A stretch of 6,307 nt of DNA from an uncultured Eubacteriales bacterium. Its GTDB lineage: Bacteria > Bacillota > Clostridia > Oscillospirales > CAG-272. How positions within the stretch are numbered: the first letter of the stretch is position 1; each line of letters opens with the position of its first letter. Where the stretch lies: the NCBI GenBank assembly GCA_934446485.1, contig CAKSEM010000087.1:1-6307 (forward strand), written 5' to 3'. Shown one piece after another: positions 1-6,090 of the stretch. The notes under the pieces are model-generated. The model was not told the DNA's origin, did no database searches, and saw only the letters and a program-made list of their open reading frames with translations. The position numbers and the translations under genes are program-made.

Positions 1-68
1 GTTTCGGGAGATAGATATACTATGCCTGCTGCTGTTTCAAGCTCCTTGCTGTATTCAGTATCTGCCAT
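1..68 (-). CDS. DUF1854-family protein, N-terminal fragment (cut by window edge)
   Basis: An open minus-strand frame starts at an ATG at 68-66 and runs off the left edge after 22 codons, reading MADTEYSKELETAAGIVYLSPE. It lies 20 nt after the stop of the ABC transporter, with a Shine-Dalgarno-like GAAAGG at 85-80 inside that gap, 11 nt before the ATG, so the two are almost certainly co-transcribed. As I know the family, DUF1854 proteins are small and soluble, open with a short polar stretch leading into a 'YL(T/S)PE' type motif, and are encoded directly downstream of ABC exporters that carry an N-terminal zinc ribbon. Both the motif and the position fit. The function of DUF1854 is unknown; Pfam describes it as an accessory domain of ABC transporters, possibly ligand binding. 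With only 22 residues the family call is inference from context. That a real gene starts here is better supported than which gene it is. Confidence 0.6.
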   Translation of the reverse strand, partial: MADTEYSKELETAAGIVYLSPE

Positions 69-88
69 ATTTAACCGTGCCTTTCGAT

Positions 89-2455
89 TTATTCGTCGAT
101 TCCGATATTCTTCATTGCGGCAAGCTGCAGAGAGTACAGCTTATAGTATTCACCGCGCCGGCGTATCAGCTCGTCGTGCGTTCCGCGTTCGGTTATCTGT
201 CCGTCCTCAAGGACGATAAGACTGTCCGCCGAGCGCAGCGTGGAAAGCCGATGGGCTATCATCAGCGTTGTCTTACCGCGAACTAATATTTCGAGTGCGT
301 TCTGGATATTTCTCTCAGTCTGCGTGTCCATAGCTGCCGTTGCCTCGTCAAGAATGAGTATCGACGGTTCTTTCAGTATGGCGCGCGCTATGGACAGGCG
401 CTGCCGTTCGCCGCCCGACAGCTCACGCCCTCCGAAGCCGATGAGGGTATCGTATCCGTCCGGCAGCTTTACGATAAAATCGTGCGCACCGGAAACTTTC
501 GATGCTCTGATTATTTCATCAAACCCGGCATCGGGCGCGGCATAACGGATATTGTCGAGGATCGATCCGCGGAACAGGTACGTCTCCTGTGAGACTATTG
601 CCATGCTTCGGCGCAGATCTGCTGACGAGAGCTTGCGCAGCGGGATCCCGTCCAGAGTTATCTCCCCGCGATCCGGATCGTACATACGCATCAGAAGATT
701 TGCAAGCGTGGATTTTCCAGAGCCCGTGTGACCGACTATGCCCAGAATGGTTCCGTGCGGTACGGCGAAGGATATATCGCGCAGAACCGGACGGTTGCGG
801 TCGTAGCCGAATGTGACACCTTTGAATTCGATATCTCCGGCAATATCGCTGTGCGGTTCCGGAGAATCCGGCTCCGGTGTGTCCGACTCCGCATCCATAA
901 TTTCGACGAGGCGGTTCATGGCGCTCAGCGCGTCCGTTGCCTGAAATGACATACGCACGAACTGGAACATCGGGCTGTATACCATCGCCATATACGACGT
1001 GAATGTGAGGAGGACACCGTAAGTGAGCTCGCCCTTAGCCACCATCCATCCGCCGATTCCGAGAACGAGCAGCTGACTCGTGTTCATGAGAAAATCAACG
1101 ATCGGGAAATTGAAGCTTCCGAATCTGTGTGTGCGACGCGTTGCCTCCGCTTCGGCGCCGTTAACGCGCGAAAAGCGTTCCGAACCGTCTTGTTCACGCG
1201 AAAACGCCTTTACAACTCTCATTCCCATGAGTGTGTCGCTCAAAAGTGAATTGAGCCGTCTGGCGCTTGTGAAACGTCTGCCGTGATACTTGCCCATCTT
1301 TACAAACAAACGCCGCATGAAAATGAATATAAGCGGTACGGTCAGGATGTAGGCAAATGCAAGATAGCGGTTCATTATGAACATAATTATCAGGATCGCA
1401 GCAATCTGAACGATATTTACAAGGTAATAAGGGATTCCGGATGCGAAGAGCCAGTATATTGTGTATGCGTCCCGTGTGACCTGCGTCATGAGTGCACCGG
1501 TTTCCTTATCGGTGAAGAAGCGGAGCGAAAGCCGCTGTATGGACGAGAAAATTATGTTTTTCAGATCGAATTGAATTGAGGAGGAGACCTTGCTGCTGAT
1601 GACGCTTGACAGAATGTTTACGCCCATCGACAGTATCTTAGTGCCGACTATCAGCGACAGTACCAGAAGAAGCTGTCCGTAAAACTTTCCCGCACGATCG
1701 AGTACCTGATCGTAATAGAATCCGGAGCTGATATAAGGGGTCAGAATGCTCAGCGCGCCTGTCATAAGCAGAACTGCGACAGCGGCGATCATCTTGCCGC
1801 GATAACGTGCCGCGAGAGACATTATCCGTCTGATAACGCGTCCCTTATCCATGCAGTGAAGGCAGACGCGTCTGTGTGGATCGGCATAGCGCCTGCCGCA
1901 TTTGGGACAGTGCAGAGGGTCGCTGTCGGCACCGTCTTTCGGCGGAGGTGCGCCCGGACCTCCGGGCGGCGGCATACCGGGACCGCCACGCGGGATTCGG
2001 TCATCGTGTCGGGGACCGTCTCTATGTGATTTGTCCGGCATATCGCCGCCGAGATGTTCGGAGACTGCGCCGAGACTGTCCTTGAAGGTGTTGCTTGAGC
2101 GGCTGATCACGTGATATGTTCCGTCCGTTCCGACTCCGACAAGCGCGGCAGAGGCGACCTCTTCATCGTACGAGAAAGAGGTATAGTCTCGGCGGTTGAG
2201 TTCTCTGCAGCCGAGCTCGGTCAGGGACTTTTCCAGTCGGTTTTTCCGCTTGCCGCGCGTCTTTGGAACGAGTCCCGAGACTCCCCACAGCTGAACGATG
2301 AGCTCTTGCGTTATCGCTATATAGTTTTCGCATCTTATTCCGTCCGGAGACAGATCGGTTGTCGTGAAGAAATCAACTTCGTCGGGTGAGATCCCGTGTG
2401 ACGATAGTTTTTCGGCAACGTGGAGCGGTATTTCGGTTTTTTCAGTGTCTTTCAT
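89..2455 (-). CDS. ABC exporter half-transporter (permease fused to ATPase) with N-terminal zinc-ribbon extension
   Basis: This 788-residue protein is a membrane ABC exporter that should work as a dimer; its substrate is unknown. Residues 1-135 form a small soluble domain of no family I can name. A Pro/Gly-rich linker covers about 150-175, and a CxxC-x11-CxxC zinc ribbon follows (C183, C186, C198, C201). Six membrane segments lie roughly at 221-243, 259-281, 334-357, 361-382, 450-472 and 478-500. The ATPase domain (540-788) is complete: A-loop Y551, Walker A GHTGSGKST 575-583, Q-loop Q623, signature LSGGE 679-683, Walker B ending D703 with catalytic E704, and H-loop H735. It should therefore hydrolyse ATP. 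The ATG at 2455-2453 is supported by GGAG at 2469-2466. Plain type-IV exporters are about 580 residues, so about 200 residues are extra. This layout matches ABC proteins paired with DUF1854 genes, sometimes named cyanophycin-metabolism-associated. An MsbA-like lipid exporter role cannot be excluded. Confidence 0.93.
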   Translation of the reverse strand: MKDTEKTEIPLHVAEKLSSHGISPDEVDFFTTTDLSPDGIRCENYIAITQELIVQLWGVSGLVPKTRGKRKNRLEKSLTELGCRELNRRDYTSFSYDEEVASAALVGVGTDGTYHVISRSSNTFKDSLGAVSEHLGGDMPDKSHRDGPRHDDRIPRGGPGMPPPGGPGAPPPKDGADSDPLHCPKCGRRYADPHRRVCLHCMDKGRVIRRIMSLAARYRGKMIAAVAVLLMTGALSILTPYISSGFYYDQVLDRAGKFYGQLLLVLSLIVGTKILSMGVNILSSVISSKVSSSIQFDLKNIIFSSIQRLSLRFFTDKETGALMTQVTRDAYTIYWLFASGIPYYLVNIVQIAAILIIMFIMNRYLAFAYILTVPLIFIFMRRLFVKMGKYHGRRFTSARRLNSLLSDTLMGMRVVKAFSREQDGSERFSRVNGAEAEATRRTHRFGSFNFPIVDFLMNTSQLLVLGIGGWMVAKGELTYGVLLTFTSYMAMVYSPMFQFVRMSFQATDALSAMNRLVEIMDAESDTPEPDSPEPHSDIAGDIEFKGVTFGYDRNRPVLRDISFAVPHGTILGIVGHTGSGKSTLANLLMRMYDPDRGEITLDGIPLRKLSSADLRRSMAIVSQETYLFRGSILDNIRYAAPDAGFDEIIRASKVSGAHDFIVKLPDGYDTLIGFGGRELSGGERQRLSIARAILKEPSILILDEATAAMDTQTERNIQNALEILVRGKTTLMIAHRLSTLRSADSLIVLEDGQITERGTHDELIRRRGEYYKLYSLQLAAMKNIGIDE

Positions 2456-2653
2456 ATGCTGTGGTCTCCATTACGTCACTTTTGGGACGGAGTAAATAAC
2501 TCAGACGGTATTTTTCTGTATTCTCTTTGAAATAATGTGCGGTGGTGATCTAGGCGGCCGTTTGGGTGTCGAAAGCGGCTGTGCGCCGATGCTGAGGCTG
2601 AATATATCGCGGCCGCACCGTGCGGTGTCACGCAGGTCTTGATTCACAGGGCG
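2456..2653 (-). other. Long 5' leader of the ABC transporter gene, with GC-rich hairpins
   Basis: From the predicted start of transcription near 2647 to the ATG at 2455 there are about 190 untranslated bases. They contain a GC-rich hairpin (CCGCA 2613-2617 with TGCGG 2621-2625, loop of 3). There is also a possible long-range 7-bp helix between GCGGCCG at 2554-2560 and CGGCCGC at 2610-2616. The two share bases 2613-2616, so they cannot form together. The 3' part (about 2460-2545) is AT-rich and looks unstructured, with a GGAG ribosome binding site at 2469-2466. I recognise no known riboswitch class and see no terminator before the gene. GC palindromes pair easily, so the structures are suggestive only. 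Confidence 0.35.
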
Positions 2654-2682
2654 ATTCTATCATACGGCGCGTCCAAAGTCAA
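2654..2682 (-). promoter_or_regulatory. Sigma-A type promoter for the ABC transporter operon
   Basis: Read on the minus strand, TTGACT (2682-2677) is followed by exactly 17 bases and then TAGAAT (2659-2654). Each box differs from the consensus TTGACA/TATAAT by one base. Transcription would start near 2647. It points at the ABC transporter and away from the carboxypeptidase gene. This is the best promoter match in the divergent intergenic region. Confidence 0.75.
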
Positions 2683-2825
2683 CATATTTGAATGAAGTTT
2701 TGGAAACAATTTGTCGCTTCGGCGGTTGTATCTGTCTGCAGCATCAGAATCGAATATGCCGCGAAATTTTTCATATATTATGTTCTGGAGATATCAGCAA
2801 AATTTCGGAAAGGTGTGATTTAGTG
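2683..2825 (+). other. Upstream region of the carboxypeptidase gene, with ribosome binding site
   Basis: These 143 bases precede the carboxypeptidase. Read in frame they are open from a TTG at 2688, but the translation (Cys-rich, no known motif) looks non-coding and would bury the signal peptide behind 46 residues. A strong Shine-Dalgarno GGAAAGGTG sits at 2807-2815, serving the ATG at 2826. A -10-like TATATT/TATTAT occurs at 2774-2781, but no convincing -35 lies 16-18 bases before it, so the promoter of this gene is not resolved. Confidence 0.4.
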
Positions 2826-3986
2826 ATGAAAAGAATCGTTTCAGGCTTGCTCGTTGCAATACTGCTCATCTCGGGTGCAGCGGTCTTTCCGCATCGCACT
2901 GCGGCAACGCCGGAGGACGGCGAGATGCCGTTTGAGGTTGCGGCAAAGAGCGCGCTTCTCATGGATTATTCGACTGGTACGGTGTTGTTTGAACAGAATG
3001 CAGATACACCGCTCCCACCGGCATCGGTCACCAAGGTGATGACGCTGCTCCTCATTATGGAGGCGGTTGACGGCGGCAGACTTTCGCTTGACGATAAGAT
3101 TCCGGTGAGCGAGAGAGCGGCTTCCATGGGCGGCTCACAGGTGTACCTTGAACCCGGAGAGAACGTGTGTGCCGAGGATCTCTTGAAAAGTATAGTGATC
3201 GCATCAGCCAACGATGCGGCACTTGCTATGGCGGAAACAGTTGCCGGCAGCGAGGAGGCGTTCGTTGCTAAAATGAACGAACGTGCTGCGGAGCTCGGTA
3301 TGAAGAATACGAACTTTGAAAATGTGACGGGGCTTGACGACAGCACAGAAAATCATGTGACAAGTGCACGCGATATTGCCTTAATGTCACGCGAGCTGAT
3401 GAGCCACGAGAAGATATTCGAGTTTTCCTCTCTGTGGAGGGATTCGATACGCGACGGAGCGTTCGGACTGACGAACACCAACAGGCTTGTACGGTTTTAC
3501 AACGGTGCGACGGGACTCAAGACCGGATCGACATCTAAAGCCGGCTTCTGTATCAGCGCAACTGCAAAGCGTGACGGACTGCATCTTATCGCCGTGATAA
3601 TGGGAGCGGAGACGCGAGATGTCCGAAATGAGGCGGCAAAATCGCTCCTTGACTGGGGATTTGCCAATTATGCGATCTACAGTAATGCGGCAGGCGAGAC
3701 ACAGGGAATACCGGTGCGCGGAGGTACGGTGCGGTCAGTGACGGGCGGATATCCGGCAGCGCAGTTATTGCTGACGCGCGGGCAGGAGAAGAACGTAACG
3801 GTTGAGTACCTGTCGGATGAGTTCATCGCAGCGCCAGTAGTATCGGGAGACCGGATAGGAACGGTCAGATATGCGTGTGACGGGAAAGTTCTGCGAGAGG
3901 ATGCTATTACGGCACAATCAGATGTACCGGAGATCGGATTTGCGGGACTTCTGCTGAAAATGATAGGAGGGTATCTGCTGAAGTAA
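2826..3986 (+). CDS. Secreted D-alanyl-D-alanine carboxypeptidase (peptidase S11, DacF/DacB-like penicillin-binding protein)
   Basis: This enzyme removes the terminal D-alanine from peptidoglycan pentapeptides at the outer face of the membrane, limiting cross-linking, and is a target of beta-lactams. With the ATG at 2826 the protein has 386 residues. It has a signal peptide (MKR, hydrophobic 4-20, probable cleavage near A26/A27) and the three S11 motifs: SVTK 67-70 with nucleophile S67 and K70, SAN 127-129, and KTG 232-234. A C-terminal region from about 290 resembles the PBP5 C-terminal beta domain. The last 18 residues (about 369-386) look like the amphipathic helix that anchors such enzymes to the membrane. 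The start is set by GGAAAGGTG at 2807-2815 and by the signal peptide; an in-frame GTG at 2823 would add only one residue. It appears monocistronic, since pgi downstream has its own promoter. DacF and DacB subtypes cannot be told apart by eye. No catalytic residue is missing. Confidence 0.95.
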   Translation: MKRIVSGLLVAILLISGAAVFPHRTAATPEDGEMPFEVAAKSALLMDYSTGTVLFEQNADTPLPPASVTKVMTLLLIMEAVDGGRLSLDDKIPVSERAASMGGSQVYLEPGENVCAEDLLKSIVIASANDAALAMAETVAGSEEAFVAKMNERAAELGMKNTNFENVTGLDDSTENHVTSARDIALMSRELMSHEKIFEFSSLWRDSIRDGAFGLTNTNRLVRFYNGATGLKTGSTSKAGFCISATAKRDGLHLIAVIMGAETRDVRNEAAKSLLDWGFANYAIYSNAAGETQGIPVRGGTVRSVTGGYPAAQLLLTRGQEKNVTVEYLSDEFIAAPVVSGDRIGTVRYACDGKVLREDAITAQSDVPEIGFAGLLLKMIGGYLLK

Positions 3987-4018
3987 AGAAAAATCACTGA
4001 AAATTCATCGATTGCCTA

Positions 4019-4047
4019 TTGAAAATTACGAAGGAATGTAGTATCAT
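4019..4047 (+). promoter_or_regulatory. Sigma-A type promoter for pgi
   Basis: TTGAAA at 4019-4024 is followed by 17 bases and TATCAT at 4042-4047, a near-consensus pair at ideal spacing. Transcription would start near 4054, giving an untranslated leader of about 100 bases ahead of the pgi start at 4155. Its position in the gap after the carboxypeptidase stop (3986) suggests that pgi and the P-loop gene form their own transcription unit. Confidence 0.72.
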
Positions 4048-4068
4048 ATACATGTGAATAATTATAGA

Positions 4069-4129
4069 TTCGGAGATGGCGCAAAAGCGCAATTCGGCAT
4101 CTCCGGGAGGGACCCGAAGACATTTTGCG
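4069..4129 (+). promoter_or_regulatory. Structured leader RNA upstream of pgi (possible cis-regulatory element)
   Basis: A perfect 8-bp stem pairs 4071-4078 (CGGAGATG) with 4098-4105 (CATCTCCG), extendable by two T-G wobble pairs to 4069/4107. Inside it, GCGC 4079-4082 pairs with GCGC 4087-4090 around an AAAA loop, stacking directly on the outer stem. This leaves a 7-base bulge, AATTCGG (4091-4097), on the 3' side. TTCGG of the bulge (4093-4097) is complementary to CCGAA at 4114-4118, which would make a 5-bp pseudoknot. Separately, CGCAAAA (4080-4086) is a perfect 7-base complement of TTTTGCG (4123-4129), a fold that excludes the inner hairpin. There is no T-tract, so it is not a simple terminator. 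It starts about 15 bases after the predicted transcription start and ends about 12 bases before the ribosome binding site. I cannot assign it to a known riboswitch class; a regulatory role is inference. Confidence 0.45.
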
Positions 4130-4154
4130 GTGACTTCAAAAGAAAAGGATGAAG

Positions 4155-5504
4155 ATGGCACTTAAACTGAATAGGAATTTTTTGAAGGACTTTATTGATC
4201 TTGACGACGGCAGCGGAGAAATATCAAAAATATCGCATATTGCAACCGCAGCTTTGGAACTTGTTCGCAACCGCAACGGCGCGGGACACGATTTTCTCGG
4301 ATGGCACGATCTTCCCGTGAACTATGACAGAGAAGAGTTTGCGCGTATACTTGATGCCGCAGGAAGAATTCGCAAATCATGTGATGTGTTTATAGTTATC
4401 GGCATCGGCGGCTCATATCTCGGTGCACGTGCGGCTATTGAATTCGTTAAGTCACCGTATTACAATAATCTCAAAAAGGACACACCGGATATATACTTTG
4501 CGGGAAACAGCATAAGCTCGTCGGCTCTTGCCGATCTTCTGAAAATTTGTGAGGGACGCGACGTTTGTCTCAATGTGATTTCAAAGTCGGGCACGACTAC
4601 CGAGCCGGCGGTTACTTTCCGTATTCTCCGCCAGCTGCTTGAAAAGAAGTACGGAGTTGACGGTGCGAGAGAGCGAATATTCGTCACCACCGACCGCAGC
4701 CGCGGAAAACTGAAGGAGTTCTCAACGAAGAGAGGGTACGAAACGTTCGTCGTGCCGGATGATATCGGCGGACGCTATTCTGTCCTTACGGCGGTCGGAC
4801 TTCTGCCTATCGCCGTTTCCGGTATCGATATCGAGCAGATGATGAAGGGCGCGGCAGATGCCCGCAGCACTTATCTCACTGACAACATTTCGGAAAATGA
4901 TGCCGTGACATATGCTATGATCCGTAATATCCTTTACGATAAAGGTAAGTCTACGGAGATTCTCGTCTCCTACGAGCCTGCGCTCCAGATGTTCTGTGAA
5001 TGGTGGAAGCAGCTTTACGGCGAATCCGAAGGCAAGGACGGCAAGGGACTCTACCCATCGTCGGTCATCTGCTCAACCGATCTTCACTCTCTCGGTCAGT
5101 ACATCCAAGAGGGACAAAGGACTATGTTTGAGACGGTCATCAGTTTTGAGAAGTCAAATGATACGGTTACCGTTCCGGACGATCCGGAAAATATTGACGG
5201 ACTCAACTTTCTCTCAGGCCGCCACCTTCACTACATAAACTCGATGGCAATGAAGGGAACACTTCTTGCACACAACGACGGCGGAGTTCCGAATATTGTG
5301 ATCGAGCTTACCGACCGCAGCGAATACACTTTCGGTTATCTTGTGTACTTCTTTGAACTCGCCTGCGCGGTTTCCGGCTATATGCTCGGAGTCAATCCGT
5401 TTGATCAGCCGGGCGTTGAGGCATACAAAAAGAATATGTATGCACTTCTCGGAAAACCGGGATATGAAAAGGAAAAAGAGGCTCTCGAAGCCCGAATAAA
5501 ATAA
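4155..5504 (+). CDS. pgi: Glucose-6-phosphate isomerase
   Basis: This cytosolic enzyme interconverts glucose 6-phosphate and fructose 6-phosphate, linking glycolysis, gluconeogenesis and the pentose phosphate pathway. The protein has 449 residues, the length of the short Bacillus-type isomerases rather than the roughly 550-residue proteobacterial type. It carries two SIS sugar-isomerase domains. Visible motifs are IGIGGSYLGA 82-91, the phosphate-binding SKSGTTTEP 143-151, the signature GGRYSVLTAVG 205-215, and YGESEGK 288-294. The expected catalytic residues E290, H311 and K425 all fall at the numbers I recall for the Bacillus enzymes. That supports the ATG at 4155, as does AAAGG at 4144-4148, 6 bases upstream. 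An in-frame ATG at 4149 directly abuts the ribosome binding site and is unlikely. The gene has its own promoter and a structured leader. The P-loop gene follows 14 bases after its stop. Confidence 0.97.
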   Translation: MALKLNRNFLKDFIDLDDGSGEISKISHIATAALELVRNRNGAGHDFLGWHDLPVNYDREEFARILDAAGRIRKSCDVFIVIGIGGSYLGARAAIEFVKSPYYNNLKKDTPDIYFAGNSISSSALADLLKICEGRDVCLNVISKSGTTTEPAVTFRILRQLLEKKYGVDGARERIFVTTDRSRGKLKEFSTKRGYETFVVPDDIGGRYSVLTAVGLLPIAVSGIDIEQMMKGAADARSTYLTDNISENDAVTYAMIRNILYDKGKSTEILVSYEPALQMFCEWWKQLYGESEGKDGKGLYPSSVICSTDLHSLGQYIQEGQRTMFETVISFEKSNDTVTVPDDPENIDGLNFLSGRHLHYINSMAMKGTLLAHNDGGVPNIVIELTDRSEYTFGYLVYFFELACAVSGYMLGVNPFDQPGVEAYKKNMYALLGKPGYEKEKEALEARIK

Positions 5505-5518
5505 TCTAGGAGGACACT

Positions 5519-5926
5519 ATGTTAAAACTGATCATCGGCGCGAAAGGTTCCGGAAAGACAAAAACTCTCATAGACCTGGTGAACGGTGCACTCAAGGAGA
5601 CCAGCGGTTCCGTAGTATGCATCGAGAAGGGTGATAAGCTGAAATTTGATATAAGTTATCATTGCAGACTCATAGATACCGAGCAGTACGGCATTGCGAA
5701 TGCAGAGGCTCTCTTCGGCTTCGTTTCGGGCATTATGGCGAGCAACCACGATGTCACCGATATTTTCATCGACTCGGCTTTGAAAATATGCGAGAACGAT
5801 CAGGCGGCATTTGACAGCTTCCTCACAAGATGTGCGGATTTCGTTGAAAAGAACGAGATCAACTGCGTCATCACCTCATCGCTTCGTCCCGAGGACGCAA
5901 GCGCAACCGAGAAGCAGTACCTCTGA
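5519..5926 (+). CDS. Small P-loop NTP-binding protein of unknown function
   Basis: This 135-residue protein has a Walker A motif at its extreme N-terminus (GAKGSGKT, 7-14, preceded by the hydrophobic strand LKLII). A Walker-B-like hydrophobic strand ends in an acidic residue (DIFID, 81-85). A later hydrophobic strand with polar end (NCVITSS, 115-121) could be a sensor-1-type strand. It has no signal peptide or membrane segment, so it should be cytosolic and bind ATP or GTP. It is too short for a full AAA+ or kinase domain and no specific family is recognisable; such proteins are sometimes loosely annotated as PilT-like or ATP-binding. The start is firm: AGGAGG at 5508-5513 lies 5 bases before the ATG. 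It sits 14 bases after the pgi stop with no promoter or terminator between, so the two are very likely co-transcribed. Whether it has anything to do with sugar metabolism is unknown. Confidence 0.85.
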   Translation: MLKLIIGAKGSGKTKTLIDLVNGALKETSGSVVCIEKGDKLKFDISYHCRLIDTEQYGIANAEALFGFVSGIMASNHDVTDIFIDSALKICENDQAAFDSFLTRCADFVEKNEINCVITSSLRPEDASATEKQYL

Positions 5927-5998
5927 TAATCGGGCATTATCCTACAGTATAAAGTAAAATTTCGGATCGGACTCTCTGTGAGTTGCTGTTTGTGCGGC

Positions 5999-6021
5999 GT
6001 TACTGCTGTCGTCAGCATGAC
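5999..6021 (+). other. Hairpin in the leader region of the alkaline phosphatase gene
   Basis: A 9-bp hairpin with one bulged base (C6003) pairs 5999-6008 with 6013-6021 around a TCGT loop; the inner five pairs are TGCTG/CAGCA. The sequence after it (CTTCGGCAGA) has no T-run, so it does not look like an intrinsic terminator of the preceding operon. The rest of the 164-base gap (5927-6090) holds a TATAAA at 5948-5953 without a matching -35 and no recognisable Pho box. The role is unknown. Confidence 0.3.
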
Positions 6022-6090
6022 TTCGGCAGAGATTCCGGTCCGCTCTTTTGTCGATAGATAACTTCGGGACCTGAAAGGACGAACAAAACC

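Noticed and set aside
1283..1579. Plus-strand open frame of 98 codons with several Cys pairs, opposite the ABC transporter membrane domain
   Set aside because: It lies entirely antisense to well-conserved ABC coding sequence, has no ribosome binding site, and its cysteines do not form a recognisable motif. The same holds for the other frames opposite or inside the main genes.
2609..2625. GCGGCCGC palindrome and adjacent inverted repeat as a mobile element end or operator
   Set aside because: No partner copy, target duplication or transposase nearby; better read as a hairpin in the ABC leader.
2966..3346. Minus-strand open frame of 126 codons inside the carboxypeptidase gene
   Set aside because: Serine-rich antisense shadow of a conserved gene containing the SxxK and SxN motifs on the plus strand; no start signals.
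3987..4018. Terminator after the carboxypeptidase gene
   Set aside because: The short AT-rich stretch has no GC-rich hairpin followed by a T-run; transcription could read through into pgi.
4105..4132. Leader peptide starting after GGGAGGG in the pgi leader
   Set aside because: No ATG follows at usable spacing; the nearest TTG/GTG are 14 or more bases away and the run is better explained as part of the folded leader.
4149..4154. Upstream in-frame ATG for pgi (adds Met-Lys)
   Set aside because: It abuts the AAAGG ribosome binding site with no spacer, while the ATG at 4155 has ideal spacing and gives catalytic residues E290/H311/K425 at the numbers I recall for the Bacillus enzymes.
5948..5953. 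TATAAA as the -10 box of an alkaline phosphatase promoter
   Set aside because: No -35-like hexamer 16-18 bases upstream; the bases there (GATAAT and neighbours) do not resemble TTGACA.
5927..6060. Intrinsic terminator after the P-loop gene
   Set aside because: A hairpin exists at 5999-6021 but lacks a T-tract; the CTCTTTTG at 6043-6050 follows only a 5-bp pairing with a loop of about 65 bases (5968-5972 with 6038-6042).
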